Positions 9,902 through 18,541 of a DNA stretch of 64,000 nucleotides are shown here, piece after piece (the first letter of the stretch is position 1; each line of letters opens with the position of its first letter). The notes below the pieces were generated by a model. The model was not told the DNA's origin. It did no database searches and saw only the letters and a program-made list of their open reading frames with translations. The stretch spans positions 1,961,289-2,025,288 of the forward strand of contig OY282446.1 in NCBI GenBank assembly GCA_958295975.1, in the 5' to 3' direction. Origin of the DNA: Tepidiformaceae bacterium (GTDB lineage: Bacteria; Chloroflexota; Dehalococcoidia; Tepidiformales; Tepidiformaceae). The position numbers and the translations under genes are program-made.

Positions 9902-10603
9902 TCAGACGCCCGCCAGCATGCGCTCGCAGTTGGGGCAGAGGGCGGGCGATTCCGGGTCGAGCGTCCGTTTGCGCGCGGCGGGCGGCACGTTCACGCGGCA
10001 GGCCCCGCAGACGTCGCCGCGCATGCGTGCCACGGCCACGCCCCCCTTGCGCCGCCGCAGGTCGTCGTACCGCGCGAGCAGCGCCCCGTCGATGCGCGCG
10101 CGGTACCGCTCGCGCTCTCCGTTCGCCCTTGCCATGTCGCCTTCGAGGGCGGACGCGGCGGCGCCCAGCCTCGCGCGCTTCTCCGCCATGGCCGCCCGTT
10201 CGCCCTCGAGGACCGCCCGCGCCCGCTCGCGCGCCGCCTGCGCCTCCTCGATGCCGTCGAGCGCGGCGATGCCGTCGTCCTCGATGCGCGAACGGCGCGC
10301 CTTCAGCGAGGCGACCTCGCGCTGGAGGCCCGCGAGCTCCTTCGGCAAGCCCGCGCCGCCGCCGTACAGCCGCCCCTCCTCGCGCGCGATGCGCTCGCCG
10401 AGGGCGTCGATTTCCCCCTCGAGGCGGCGTTGCTCGCGCTCGAGCGCGGCGCAGCGCTCGTCGGCGGCCCCGGCGGCCTCCTCCGCGGCGCGCAGGGCGG
10501 CGTCGTCGGCGAGTTGCGCGCGCGCGTCCGCCAGCTCCTCGCCGAGGCGGGCGAGGAGATCGTCGTGCTCCTGGAGGGAGGCGAGATCGGCGACCTGCGG
10601 CAT
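9902..10603 (-). CDS. Coiled-coil protein with C4 zinc ribbon (CT398/DUF164 type)
   Basis: A 233-residue protein made of a long alpha-helical hairpin followed by a C-terminal zinc ribbon. Zinc ligands are Cys199, Cys202, Cys223 and Cys226 (CGAC ... CPNC). This matches the C4-type zinc-ribbon family known from CT398, a possible nucleic-acid-binding adaptor; the exact role of the family is not settled. The motif KGGVAVARMRG before the first Cys pair is typical of it. The start at 10603 (MPQVADL) is where the family's N-terminal helix begins. It is the first gene of the operon with the recombinase-like protein and RNase HI. Confidence 0.85.
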   Translation of the reverse strand: MPQVADLASLQEHDDLLARLGEELADARAQLADDAALRAAEEAAGAADERCAALEREQRRLEGEIDALGERIAREEGRLYGGGAGLPKELAGLQREVASLKARRSRIEDDGIAALDGIEEAQAARERARAVLEGERAAMAEKRARLGAAASALEGDMARANGERERYRARIDGALLARYDDLRRRKGGVAVARMRGDVCGACRVNVPPAARKRTLDPESPALCPNCERMLAGV

Positions 10604-10755
10604 GACGGCGGCTACCCTTGCCCAAGCGTAAACGACGCCGGGCGAACCGCGCCCCCGTCGCGCGCGAATCTGTGCCGCCGCCGCGCGTTTATGTTCCGCG
10701 AAAGGCGTCGCGCGCCCCCGGCGACGCAGGGTTCGCGCCGCTCCGCGCGGCGGTG

Positions 10756-10761
10756 TAGGAT
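10756..10761 (+). promoter_or_regulatory. -10 box (TAGGAT) for a leaderless gene
   Basis: TAGGAT ends seven bases before the ATG at 10769. Transcription starting at the usual distance would begin at or next to that ATG. This favours 10769 over the ATG at 10760, which lies inside the box. Confidence 0.5.
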
Positions 10762-10768
10762 GCTTCCC

Positions 10769-11113
10769 ATGTCGGCGGCGGAACAGTCCGGCGAACTGCG
10801 GCGGGACTACGCCAGCCCCGCGACGTGGGGCGACGTCGAGAGCCTGCGCCACGAGGTGGCCGACCTGCGTGCGGATGTCGCCCGCGTCGAGAGCAGCCTG
10901 CGTGCGGACATCTCCCGCGTCGAGAGCGGCCTGCGCGCGGAGATCGTGCAGGTCGAGAGCCGGCTGGACAGCAAGATCGACACGGGGCTCGCCGAGGTGC
11001 GGATGGAGATGGCGCGCATGGAGATGCGCCTGATCCGCTGGACGGTGGCCACCATGCTCGCGGGCGTGGCCGCCATCGGCGTGCTGATCGGCATCCTCGA
11101 AGCCGTCCGCTGA
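10769..11113 (+). CDS. Coiled-coil protein with C-terminal membrane anchor
   Basis: A 114-residue protein with a helical coiled coil at about 20-85 and a single C-terminal membrane span at about 90-112, followed by a very short tail. The coiled coil contains three 11-residue repeats with the pattern LRAxIxxVES. The shape matches DUF1640/CCDC90-like small membrane proteins, whose function in bacteria is unknown. The start is set by a TAGGAT box seven bases upstream. It lies just ahead of lepA, but lepA appears to have its own promoter. Confidence 0.65.
   Translation: MSAAEQSGELRRDYASPATWGDVESLRHEVADLRADVARVESSLRADISRVESGLRAEIVQVESRLDSKIDTGLAEVRMEMARMEMRLIRWTVATMLAGVAAIGVLIGILEAVR
10864..10962 (+). 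repeat. Three tandem 33-bp repeats inside a coding region
   Basis: Three copies of 33 bp (10864-10896, 10897-10929, 10930-10962) encode the 11-residue coiled-coil repeats of the surrounding gene. Copies one and two are nearly identical in DNA; the third has diverged. This looks like recent internal duplication of a heptad-type unit and may vary in number between strains. Confidence 0.8.
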
Positions 11114-11136
11114 GCGGTCCACAGGACGCCAGCCCG

Positions 11137-11142
11137 TACACT
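11137..11142 (+). promoter_or_regulatory. -10 box (TACACT) for leaderless lepA
   Basis: TACACT ends six bases before the GTG start of lepA at 11149. There is no room for a leader, and the GGGGG between them is part of the spacer. Consistent with leaderless transcription. Confidence 0.5.
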
Positions 11143-11148
11143 GGGGGC

Positions 11149-12986
<1,838 letters not shown>

Positions 12987-12990
<4 letters not shown>

Positions 12991-13223
12991 TCAAGGCGTT
13001 CGTCCTCATCGTGGTCGATCCGGCGGAGACGCAGCGCGTCTTCGAGCAGCTGCGCGCCGTCGAGGGCATCAGCGAGGTCTATCAGGTGATGGGCCCCTAC
13101 GACATCGTGGCCGTCATCGAGGCCTCCGGCATCACCCAGGTGCCCGCCCTCATCAGCCAGCACGTCCGCGTGGTGCGGGGCATCGAGAGCACCACCACCT
13201 GCGTGACCTTCCCCGACTCGTAG
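12987..13223 (+). CDS. Lrp/AsnC ligand-binding (RAM) domain protein
   Basis: A 78-residue stand-alone RAM domain, the small-molecule-binding half of Lrp/AsnC regulators, with no DNA-binding helix-turn-helix. It shows the typical beta-alpha-beta pattern ([43 protein letters not shown]). Such stand-alone forms usually assemble into rings and bind amino acids; targets are unknown. The start overlaps the lepA stop by four bases (ATGA), showing translational coupling. Confidence 0.87.
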
Positions 13224-13248
13224 GCGCGGGGAGCGGCGGGCGGCTGCG

Positions 13249-14610
13249 TCAGAAGATGCCGGCCTCGTCCGGCTCGTCCGTTTCGCCCAGCGCCCGTTCG
13301 GTCCCGACGTGGCCGCGGGCGTGCAGCAGGCGCCGTCCGGCGGCCTCGAGGGGCGCGCCGTCCGCGCCGCCCTCCTCCAGCGCGCGCCGCACGAGGGCGA
13401 AGAGCGTCTGGCCGGTGAGCAGCGCGTAGCCGTAGTTCTCGCAGGCGGCGCGCAGGGCGGCGGTGAACTCCTCGCGCCGCGCGGACGGGTTGAGGTGGCG
13501 CTTGCCGTTCACGACGATGATGCCGCGGAGCTGCCCGCCCTCCTCCAGCAGGTGGCGTTCGAGCCGCCGCTGCAGGCGCACGTAGGGCCATTCGGCGGCG
13601 GCCTCGCGCGCGCTCTCCGTCTCCACGAAGGCGGCGGCGCCGTCCTCGCCCGCCACGGCCAGCGGTTCGCCCCCTTCGGAGACGGCGCGCAGGCCGAGCA
13701 GGGCCAGCCCCTCGCGCACGGCCTCGGCGAAGGCGGGGCCGCTGGCCCAGAGCAGCCGCCGGTGGGCGGTCAGCCGCGCCAGCCGTTCGCGCGCGGCCTC
13801 CGTGCGGGCGGCGGCTTCGGCCTCGGCCTCCTCTGCCGCGCGCGCCTCGGCCTCGGCCTCCTCCGAGCCGGGCAGGGCGAGCGTGCGCGCCCAGCCCGGG
13901 GGCGTCTCCGCCATCGCGCCCGCCGCCACCTCGGAGATGGCGTCCACCAGCGCCTGCGCCAGCTTCGCGCGCGTGGGGCCGGTGACGTTGGCGAACACGG
14001 GCGTCACCACCACGCGCCCGGCGAGCACGGGGAATTCGGCGGCCACGGGCAGGGCCGAGCCGCCGAGGGCGATGATGCGCGCCTTCGCCCCCGCCCGCGC
14101 CAGCGCGGGGTCGAGCACCGCGCGGTAGGAGAGGTGCTGGCGGAACTCGCGCAGCGCGTCGCTGAGCGGGTGCTGGTCGTCGGCGATGCGGATGGTTTTG
14201 CCCTCGGCGGCGCGCAGCTGGGGCGGGCTCCAGGCCACGCCCTCGGGCGCGGGCAGCCAGCTGAAGCGGTCGCAGCCCTCGAAGCCGGCCACGCCCGCCA
14301 CCGTCGCGTTCGGGCGGCCCACCACGAACAGCGCGCCGCCCTGATCGAGGAAGCGCTCGGCCTCGGCCGCGCGCCGCCGCACCTGGTCGGCGATGGAGAC
14401 GGCGGCGGCGCTGGTGGCGCCGTTGTGCACGGGCCGCCCGTCGTGGGCGGTGAACTCGCGCCGCCCCTCCAGCAGGTCCAGCGGCGCGCGCGTGAAGTTC
14501 TCCGGATCGACGAAGGCCGCCCCGTAGTCGGTGATGCTGGGGGCGTTCAGCACGGTGTGGTTGTCCACGAGCTGGTTGGGCAGGGAGTAGCCGATGGTGA
14601 GGATGCGCAC
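13249..14610 (-). CDS. Conserved-looking protein of unknown function, coupled to galU
   Basis: A 453-residue soluble protein that I cannot assign. The N-terminal part (RILTIGYSLPNQLVDNHTVL; RRRAAEAERFLDQGGALFVVG) has alternating strands and helices like a Rossmann or class-I GATase fold. A helical Glu/Ala-rich linker lies in the middle. The C-terminal 120 residues (GIIVVNGKRHLNPSARREEF, then YGYALLTGQTLFALV) resemble the core of degenerate restriction-endonuclease-like domains, where IIVxN and ALLT-LF motifs are common; this is inference. It starts at GTG two bases after the galU stop, so it is in the same operon. Confidence 0.6.
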   Translation of the reverse strand: MRILTIGYSLPNQLVDNHTVLNAPSITDYGAAFVDPENFTRAPLDLLEGRREFTAHDGRPVHNGATSAAAVSIADQVRRRAAEAERFLDQGGALFVVGRPNATVAGVAGFEGCDRFSWLPAPEGVAWSPPQLRAAEGKTIRIADDQHPLSDALREFRQHLSYRAVLDPALARAGAKARIIALGGSALPVAAEFPVLAGRVVVTPVFANVTGPTRAKLAQALVDAISEVAAGAMAETPPGWARTLALPGSEEAEAEARAAEEAEAEAAARTEAARERLARLTAHRRLLWASGPAFAEAVREGLALLGLRAVSEGGEPLAVAGEDGAAAFVETESAREAAAEWPYVRLQRRLERHLLEEGGQLRGIIVVNGKRHLNPSARREEFTAALRAACENYGYALLTGQTLFALVRRALEEGGADGAPLEAAGRRLLHARGHVGTERALGETDEPDEAGIF

Positions 14611-14612
14611 GC

Positions 14613-15497
14613 TCAGGCCCCCTCCGGCGGCGGCATGAGCGGGCGGATGGCCGCCAGCGCCGCCGCGCGCGTGTCCTCGCGCGACAGGGCGGCGTCCACG
14701 GCGGCGGCCACCAGTCCCGCGGGGCGGCCCGTGTCGTAGCGGCGGCCCGCGAAGCGGCAGGCGCGCACCGGCGTTCCCGCCGCGATCTGCCGCGCCAGCG
14801 CGTCCGTGAACTGCAGCTCCCCGCCCGCGCCCGGCGCGATCGCGCGCAGGTGGTCGAAGATGGAGGGTTCCAGCACGTAGCGCCCGACCACGCCCAGGTC
14901 GGACGGCGCGTCCTCCGGCGACGGCTTCTCCACGATGCCGCGCAGGCGCACGGGATCGCCGGAGCCCTCGGGATCGACGACGCCGTAGCGGGAGAGCTCG
15001 TCGCGGGCCACGCGGCGCACGGCCACCACGGAGCCGCCCCCGCCGCACGCGCGCGCGCGCGTCAGCTGGGCCGTGCACGATTCCGCGCCGAGGATCACGT
15101 CGTCGGGGAAGAGCAGGGCGAAGGGTTCGCCGCCGACGTGCTCCTCCGCGCGCAGCACGGCGTCGCCGGTGCCCAGAGGCTCCTCCTGCTCGACGAACCG
15201 GAAGTCGGCGACGCCCTCGCTGGCGGTGACGCGCCGCAGCAGCTCGCGGTCGCCCGCCGCGCGGGCGTGGCGCTCCAGCCGCGTGTCGCCGCCGAAGTGC
15301 TGGCGCACGGCCTGCCGGTCGGGGCCGGTCACGAAGATGATCTCGCCGATGCCCGCCGCCGCCGCTTCCTCCACCGCGTACTGGATGACGGGGCGGTCGA
15401 CGAGCGCCAGCATCTCCTTGGGCACGGCCTTGGTGGCGGGCGCCATGCGCGTGCCCAGCCCCGCCGCCAGGATGACCGCCCGCCGCACCGGCTCCAT
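14613..15497 (-). CDS. galU: UTP-glucose-1-phosphate uridylyltransferase
   Basis: A 294-residue nucleotidyltransferase making UDP-glucose from UTP and glucose-1-phosphate. The nucleotide-binding loop AAGLGTRMAPATKAVPKEML is at the N terminus, followed by FVTGPDRQAV, a FRFVEQEEPLGTGDAVLRA segment, the metal-binding DDV, and VEKPSPEDAPS, all in GalU order. Length is normal for GalU. It supplies UDP-glucose for envelope polysaccharides or glycolipids. A TACGAT box ends six bases before the ATG, so the mRNA is probably leaderless. The downstream gene of unknown function follows after two bases. Confidence 0.92.
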   Translation of the reverse strand: MEPVRRAVILAAGLGTRMAPATKAVPKEMLALVDRPVIQYAVEEAAAAGIGEIIFVTGPDRQAVRQHFGGDTRLERHARAAGDRELLRRVTASEGVADFRFVEQEEPLGTGDAVLRAEEHVGGEPFALLFPDDVILGAESCTAQLTRARACGGGGSVVAVRRVARDELSRYGVVDPEGSGDPVRLRGIVEKPSPEDAPSDLGVVGRYVLEPSIFDHLRAIAPGAGGELQFTDALARQIAAGTPVRACRFAGRRYDTGRPAGLVAAAVDAALSREDTRAAALAAIRPLMPPPEGA

Positions 15498-15503
15498 GCG
15501 CCC

Positions 15504-15509
15504 ATCGTA
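15504..15509 (-). promoter_or_regulatory. -10 box (TACGAT) for leaderless galU
   Basis: On the minus strand TACGAT ends six bases before the galU ATG at 15497, with no Shine-Dalgarno between them. Confidence 0.5.
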
Positions 15510-15549
15510 GGGGCTGGCGTGCTTGCGATATACAGCGCGGGCGCAGGGG

Positions 15550-15558
15550 TGCTATCAT
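15550..15558 (+). promoter_or_regulatory. Extended -10 promoter of infC-rpmI-rplT
   Basis: TGCTATCAT is an extended -10 element (TGn plus TATCAT) with no clear -35 hexamer. It lies about 26 bases before the infC start and gives a short leader that contains the GGGGAG Shine-Dalgarno (15575-15580). Confidence 0.5.
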
Positions 15559-15584
15559 GCCCGCATCATCCAACGGGGAGCAGA

Positions 15585-16271
15585 TTGAGGAAGCGACGCT
15601 CGAAGGTTCCGCCCAAGCCTCCGCCTCCGCCGCCGCGCATCAACGAGCGCATCCGCGTTCCCGAAGTGCGCGTCATCGACGAGCAGGGCCAGCAGGTCGG
15701 CGTGCTGCGCACGGCGGACGCCATCGCCATGGCGCGCGAGCGCGACGTGGACCTCGTCGAGGTCTCCGGCCAGGCCACGCCGCCCGTCGCCCGCCTCATG
15801 GACTTCGGGCGCTTCAAGTACGAGCAGTCGAAGAAGGAGAGCGAGGCCCGCCGCCATCAGGTGAAGGCGCGCCTGCGCGAGGTGCGCATGAAGCCGAAGA
15901 TCGACGTGCACGACATCGACTTCAAGACGCGCACCGTGGAGAAGCTGCTGCGCCAGGGCGACAAGGTGAAGGTGACGGTCATGTTCCGCGGGCGCGAGAT
16001 CACGCACCCGCAGATCGGCAAGAGCCTGCTCGACCGTATCCTCGTCAACCTCGACGATGTGGCCACGATGGAGAAGGAGGCCGCCCTCGAGGGTCGCCAC
16101 ATGTCCATGATCCTGATCCCCGACAAGCGCGGCATCGCCGCCCGCGACCGCGCCGCCGGGCTGGCCGACGCCAACGGCGCGTCGCCGCCCGACGACGACG
16201 CCGTGGAGGGCGACGACGCCGGGGACGACGACGAGGAAGGGACGGCCCCCGTGGCCGCCTCCGGAGGCTAG
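15585..16271 (+). CDS. infC: Translation initiation factor IF-3
   Basis: A 228-residue IF-3 that binds the 30S subunit and checks the initiator tRNA and start codon. Both domains are clear: N-terminal PRINERIRVPEVRVIDEQG and DFGRFKYEQ, C-terminal KARLREVRMKPKIDVHD. An acidic tail of about 35 residues (DDDAVEGDD...) extends past the usual end. The start is a TTG at 15585 with GGGGAG four bases upstream. No ATG or GTG is available in frame near the conserved N terminus, in keeping with the family's habit of using rare start codons for self-control. It is followed by rpmI and rplT in the classic order. Confidence 0.94.
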   Translation: MRKRRSKVPPKPPPPPPRINERIRVPEVRVIDEQGQQVGVLRTADAIAMARERDVDLVEVSGQATPPVARLMDFGRFKYEQSKKESEARRHQVKARLREVRMKPKIDVHDIDFKTRTVEKLLRQGDKVKVTVMFRGREITHPQIGKSLLDRILVNLDDVATMEKEAALEGRHMSMILIPDKRGIAARDRAAGLADANGASPPDDDAVEGDDAGDDDEEGTAPVAASGG

Positions 16272-16276
16272 CCGCC

Positions 16277-16471
16277 GTGCCCAAGATCAAGACGCACAAG
16301 GGCGCCGCCGCCCGCTTCCGCCGCACCGGCGGCGGCACGATCATGCGGATGTACGGGCGGCGCAACAACTTCCGCCGCAAGAAGCGCAAGCCCGTGCGCG
16401 TTAAGTTCGGGCGCACCGTGCCCGTCGCCGCCTCGCAGGCGCGCACGGTGGGCGCGATGATCGGCAGGTAG
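16277..16471 (+). CDS. rpmI: Large ribosomal subunit protein bL35
   Basis: A 64-residue basic ribosomal protein with the family opening PKIKTHKGAAARFRRTGGG and a lysine/arginine-rich middle. It starts at GTG 16277, with GGAGG at 16263-16267 inside the end of infC. The infC-rpmI-rplT order is conserved in bacteria and often controlled by L20 binding to the mRNA. Confidence 0.95.
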   Translation: MPKIKTHKGAAARFRRTGGGTIMRMYGRRNNFRRKKRKPVRVKFGRTVPVAASQARTVGAMIGR

Positions 16472-16485
16472 CCCGCCCGGCGGGC
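16471..16485 (+). promoter_or_regulatory. Short hairpin between rpmI and rplT
   Basis: GCCCGC (16471-16476) pairs with GCGGGC (16480-16485) around a CCG loop, right after the rpmI stop. There is no U tract, so it is not a simple terminator. It could stabilise the mRNA or take part in L20 feedback, but in GC-rich DNA chance pairing is also possible. Confidence 0.25.
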
Positions 16486-16509
16486 CGCACACGCGAAGGA
16501 GTCCAGCGC

Positions 16510-16869
16510 ATGAGCCGAGTGAAGCGCGGCGTCGCCACGCACCGGCGCCACAAGAAGATCCTGGCGCTCGCCCGCGGCCACCAGGGCCAGCGCCACCGCG
16601 TCTTCCGGCGCGCCAACGAGAGCGTCATGCACGCCCTGCGCTACAGCTATCAGGACCGGCGCGCGCGCAAGGGCGATTTCCGCCGCCTCTGGATCGTGCG
16701 CATCAACGCCGCCGCGCGCCGCGAGGGGCTCAGCTACTCGCGCCTCATGAGCGGCCTGCGCGTGGCGGGCGTGGCCCTCGACCGCAAGATGCTCGCCCAC
16801 CTCGCCGTCACGCGGCCCGACGTGTTCGCCAAAATCGCCGGGCGGGCCAGGGACGCGCACGCCGCCTGA
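16510..16869 (+). CDS. rplT: Large ribosomal subunit protein bL20
   Basis: A 119-residue ribosomal protein needed early in 50S assembly. The sequence MSRVKRGVATHRRHKKIL and the later RRLWIVRINAAARREGLSYS and LAHLAVTRPDVFAKI motifs are typical. An AAGGAG Shine-Dalgarno precedes the ATG. It is the last gene of the infC operon; the convergent yggT gene begins three bases beyond its stop on the other strand. Confidence 0.96.
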   Translation: MSRVKRGVATHRRHKKILALARGHQGQRHRVFRRANESVMHALRYSYQDRRARKGDFRRLWIVRINAAARREGLSYSRLMSGLRVAGVALDRKMLAHLAVTRPDVFAKIAGRARDAHAA

Positions 16870-16872
16870 GGC

Positions 16873-17136
16873 TCAGCCGATCGCGGCCAGATTCCGCACC
16901 AGCTGCTGCAGCACGATCAGCGCGAGGATGGCCGCCAGCGGGCTCAGGTCGATCATGCCCGTGTTCGGCATCACCCGCCGGATGGGGTCGATGATCGGCT
17001 CCGTGATGCGCACCAGCACCTGGAACATCGTGCCCGTCTGGTCGACGGGCAGCCAGCTGATGAGCGAGCGCGCGATCACCAGCCAGGTGAGGATGAGGAT
17101 GAAGGTGGAGGTGAACTGCGCGACGTAGGGGTTCAC
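16873..17136 (-). CDS. YggT family membrane protein
   Basis: An 87-residue integral membrane protein with two hydrophobic spans and the family motif RITEPIIDPIRRVMPNTGMIDLSPLAAIL between them. YggT proteins are widespread, small and poorly understood; links to osmotic or shape-related functions have been suggested. The start is GTG 17136 (VNPYVAQF). A TATGCT box lies about 17 bases upstream. Confidence 0.85.
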   Translation of the reverse strand: MNPYVAQFTSTFILILTWLVIARSLISWLPVDQTGTMFQVLVRITEPIIDPIRRVMPNTGMIDLSPLAAILALIVLQQLVRNLAAIG

Positions 17137-17208
17137 GGATGGCGTCCCCCGCCAGCATAGCAGCCCCGCGATTCGCGCGAAGCCCGCCGCCGGGGGACAC
17201 TCGCGGGC

Positions 17209-17781
17209 ATGGACGGCCCTCCCGAATTGCGTACCCCGCGCCTGCTCCTGCGCCCCTTCCGCGCGGAGGACGTCGACGACGTGTTCGCCTACGCCGCCGA
17301 CGCGGAGTGGAACCGCTACCTGGGCCTGCCCGAGCCGTACGTCCGCCGCCACGCGGAGGAGTTCGTGGCGGCCTGCATCCTCGCCGACCCCGACTCGCAC
17401 CCGTACTGGGCGATCGTCCACGAGGGGCGCGTGCGCGGCGGCGTCAACCTGCGCCTGCGGCATCCCGGCGACGCCGAGCTGGGCTACGCCCTCGCGCGCC
17501 CGCTCTGGGGCCGCGGCCTCACGACGGAGGCGGCGCGCGCCGCCGTCGCGCACGGCTTCGCGGCGTGCGCGCTGGAGCGCGTCTCGGCCCTCGCCGATGC
17601 GGAGAACGCGGCCTCGTGGCGCGTGATGGAGAAGCTGGGCATGCGGCGCGAGGGCCATTTCCGCCGCTACCGGCCCCTGCGCGGCGAACGGCGCGACTGC
17701 GTGATCTACGCCGTGCTGCGGGAGGAATGGGCGTTCGCGGGCGAGGCCGGGACCAGCGCCGCCGGGGGCGAGAACTCGTAG
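17209..17781 (+). CDS. GNAT family acetyltransferase (RimJ/RimL-like)
   Basis: A 190-residue acetyl-CoA-dependent N-acetyltransferase. It has the RimJ-type opening TPRLLLRPFRAEDVDDVFAY, the ELGYALARPLWGRGLTTEAA acetyl-CoA loop and the C-terminal NAASWRVMEKLGMRREGHF motif. Substrates may be ribosomal-protein N termini, amino acids or small amines. The start follows a weak GACACT box by seven bases, with no Shine-Dalgarno. Its 3' end overlaps the convergent NUDIX gene by 76 bases. Confidence 0.88.
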   Translation: MDGPPELRTPRLLLRPFRAEDVDDVFAYAADAEWNRYLGLPEPYVRRHAEEFVAACILADPDSHPYWAIVHEGRVRGGVNLRLRHPGDAELGYALARPLWGRGLTTEAARAAVAHGFAACALERVSALADAENAASWRVMEKLGMRREGHFRRYRPLRGERRDCVIYAVLREEWAFAGEAGTSAAGGENS

Positions 17782-18371
17782 AGGCGCGCGGGGCGGTGCG
17801 CGCCCTCCTTGCGCGTCTCGTTCGTGGGCCGCACGACGCCCGCCCCCACCACGCGCCGCCGGAAGTTCCGCTTGTCCACGGGCTCCTCCAGGATGGCCTC
17901 GTAGACGCCCTGCAGCTCCCGCAGGGTGAAGCGCCCGGGCAGCAGGCTCCAGGCCACGTTCGTGTAGGCGAGCTTGTTGCGAAGCCGCTCGCGCGCGTAG
18001 GCGAGGATGCGTTCGTTGGCGAAGGCCAGTGGCCCCAGCCCGCGCAGGGCGTGCCAGGCGGGCCGCCACTCCAGCTCGCGGCGGAGGCGCGCCCGCGAGG
18101 CCGGCAGCAGCGCGAAGTAGGCTACCACGATGCCCGCGTCGCCCCCCGCGGGGGCGTCGAAGCTGTAGAGCTGCTCGAGGAAGACGTCGGAGAGGCCGGT
18201 CTCGTCGCGCAGCTTGCGGCTGGCCGCGCCGTCGAGCGTCTCGCGCGGCTGCAGCAGGCCCCCGGGCAGCGCCCACTGGCCGCGGCAGGGATCGGCCGCG
18301 CGCTCGATGAGGAGCGCGGAAAGCCGCCCCTCCAGCACGGTGAGGATGACCACGACCACTGCCGGCGCCAT
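17706..18371 (-). CDS. NUDIX-domain protein with C-terminal winged helix, NrtR-like regulator candidate
   Basis: A 221-residue protein with a NUDIX domain (1-140) and a C-terminal DNA-binding-like winged helix (about 150-215, LRELQGVYEAI ... RNFRRRVVGAGVV). The NUDIX box GGLLQPRETLDGAASRKLRD has Lys where hydrolases have the first Glu of REUXEE, so catalysis is doubtful. This architecture with a weakened box is characteristic of NrtR regulators, which sense ADP-ribose and control NAD metabolism genes. No NAD gene is in this window. The ATG at 18371 follows a TACACT box by six bases. Confidence 0.75.
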   Translation of the reverse strand: MAPAVVVVILTVLEGRLSALLIERAADPCRGQWALPGGLLQPRETLDGAASRKLRDETGLSDVFLEQLYSFDAPAGGDAGIVVAYFALLPASRARLRRELEWRPAWHALRGLGPLAFANERILAYARERLRNKLAYTNVAWSLLPGRFTLRELQGVYEAILEEPVDKRNFRRRVVGAGVVRPTNETRKEGAHRPARLYEFSPPAALVPASPANAHSSRSTA

Positions 18372-18377
18372 GTCGCC

Positions 18378-18383
18378 AGTGTA
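18378..18383 (-). promoter_or_regulatory. -10 box (TACACT) for the leaderless NUDIX gene
   Basis: TACACT on the minus strand ends six bases before the ATG at 18371; no ribosome binding site can fit between them. Confidence 0.5.
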
Positions 18384-18414
18384 GCGCGGCGTGTGGCGCA
18401 AGCCGTTCCGCCCC

Positions 18415-18420
18415 TACAAT
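18415..18420 (+). promoter_or_regulatory. -10 box (TACAAT) of the tRNA-Ser gene
   Basis: TACAAT ends eight bases before the first base of the tRNA. No convincing -35 hexamer is seen at the proper distance. Confidence 0.45.
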
Positions 18421-18428
18421 GGACGGCA

Positions 18429-18517
18429 GGAGGGGTCGCATAGAGGCCTAGTGCGGGCGCCTGCTAAGCGCTTACCGGCGGCGACGTCGGTCGAGGGTTC
18501 GAATCCCTCCCCCTCCG
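18429..18517 (+). tRNA. tRNA-Ser (anticodon GCT)
   Basis: An 89-base tRNA with a seven-pair acceptor stem (GGAGGGG at 18429-18435 with CCCCTCC at 18510-18516) and discriminator G. The anticodon loop CTGCTAAGC shows GCT, reading AGC and AGT serine codons. The long variable arm (about 18471-18489) is typical of class II tRNA-Ser, and the T arm GAGGGTTCGAATCCCTC is canonical. CCA is not encoded. It precedes miaB, though MiaB modifies A37 in tRNAs that read U-starting codons and not this one. Confidence 0.93.
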
Positions 18518-18541
18518 CCGCCCCCGCTTCGGAGCGAAACG

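Noticed and set aside
10864-10962. 33-bp repeats considered as an iteron or binding-site array
   Set aside because: They are in frame and encode coiled-coil repeats of the surrounding small protein.
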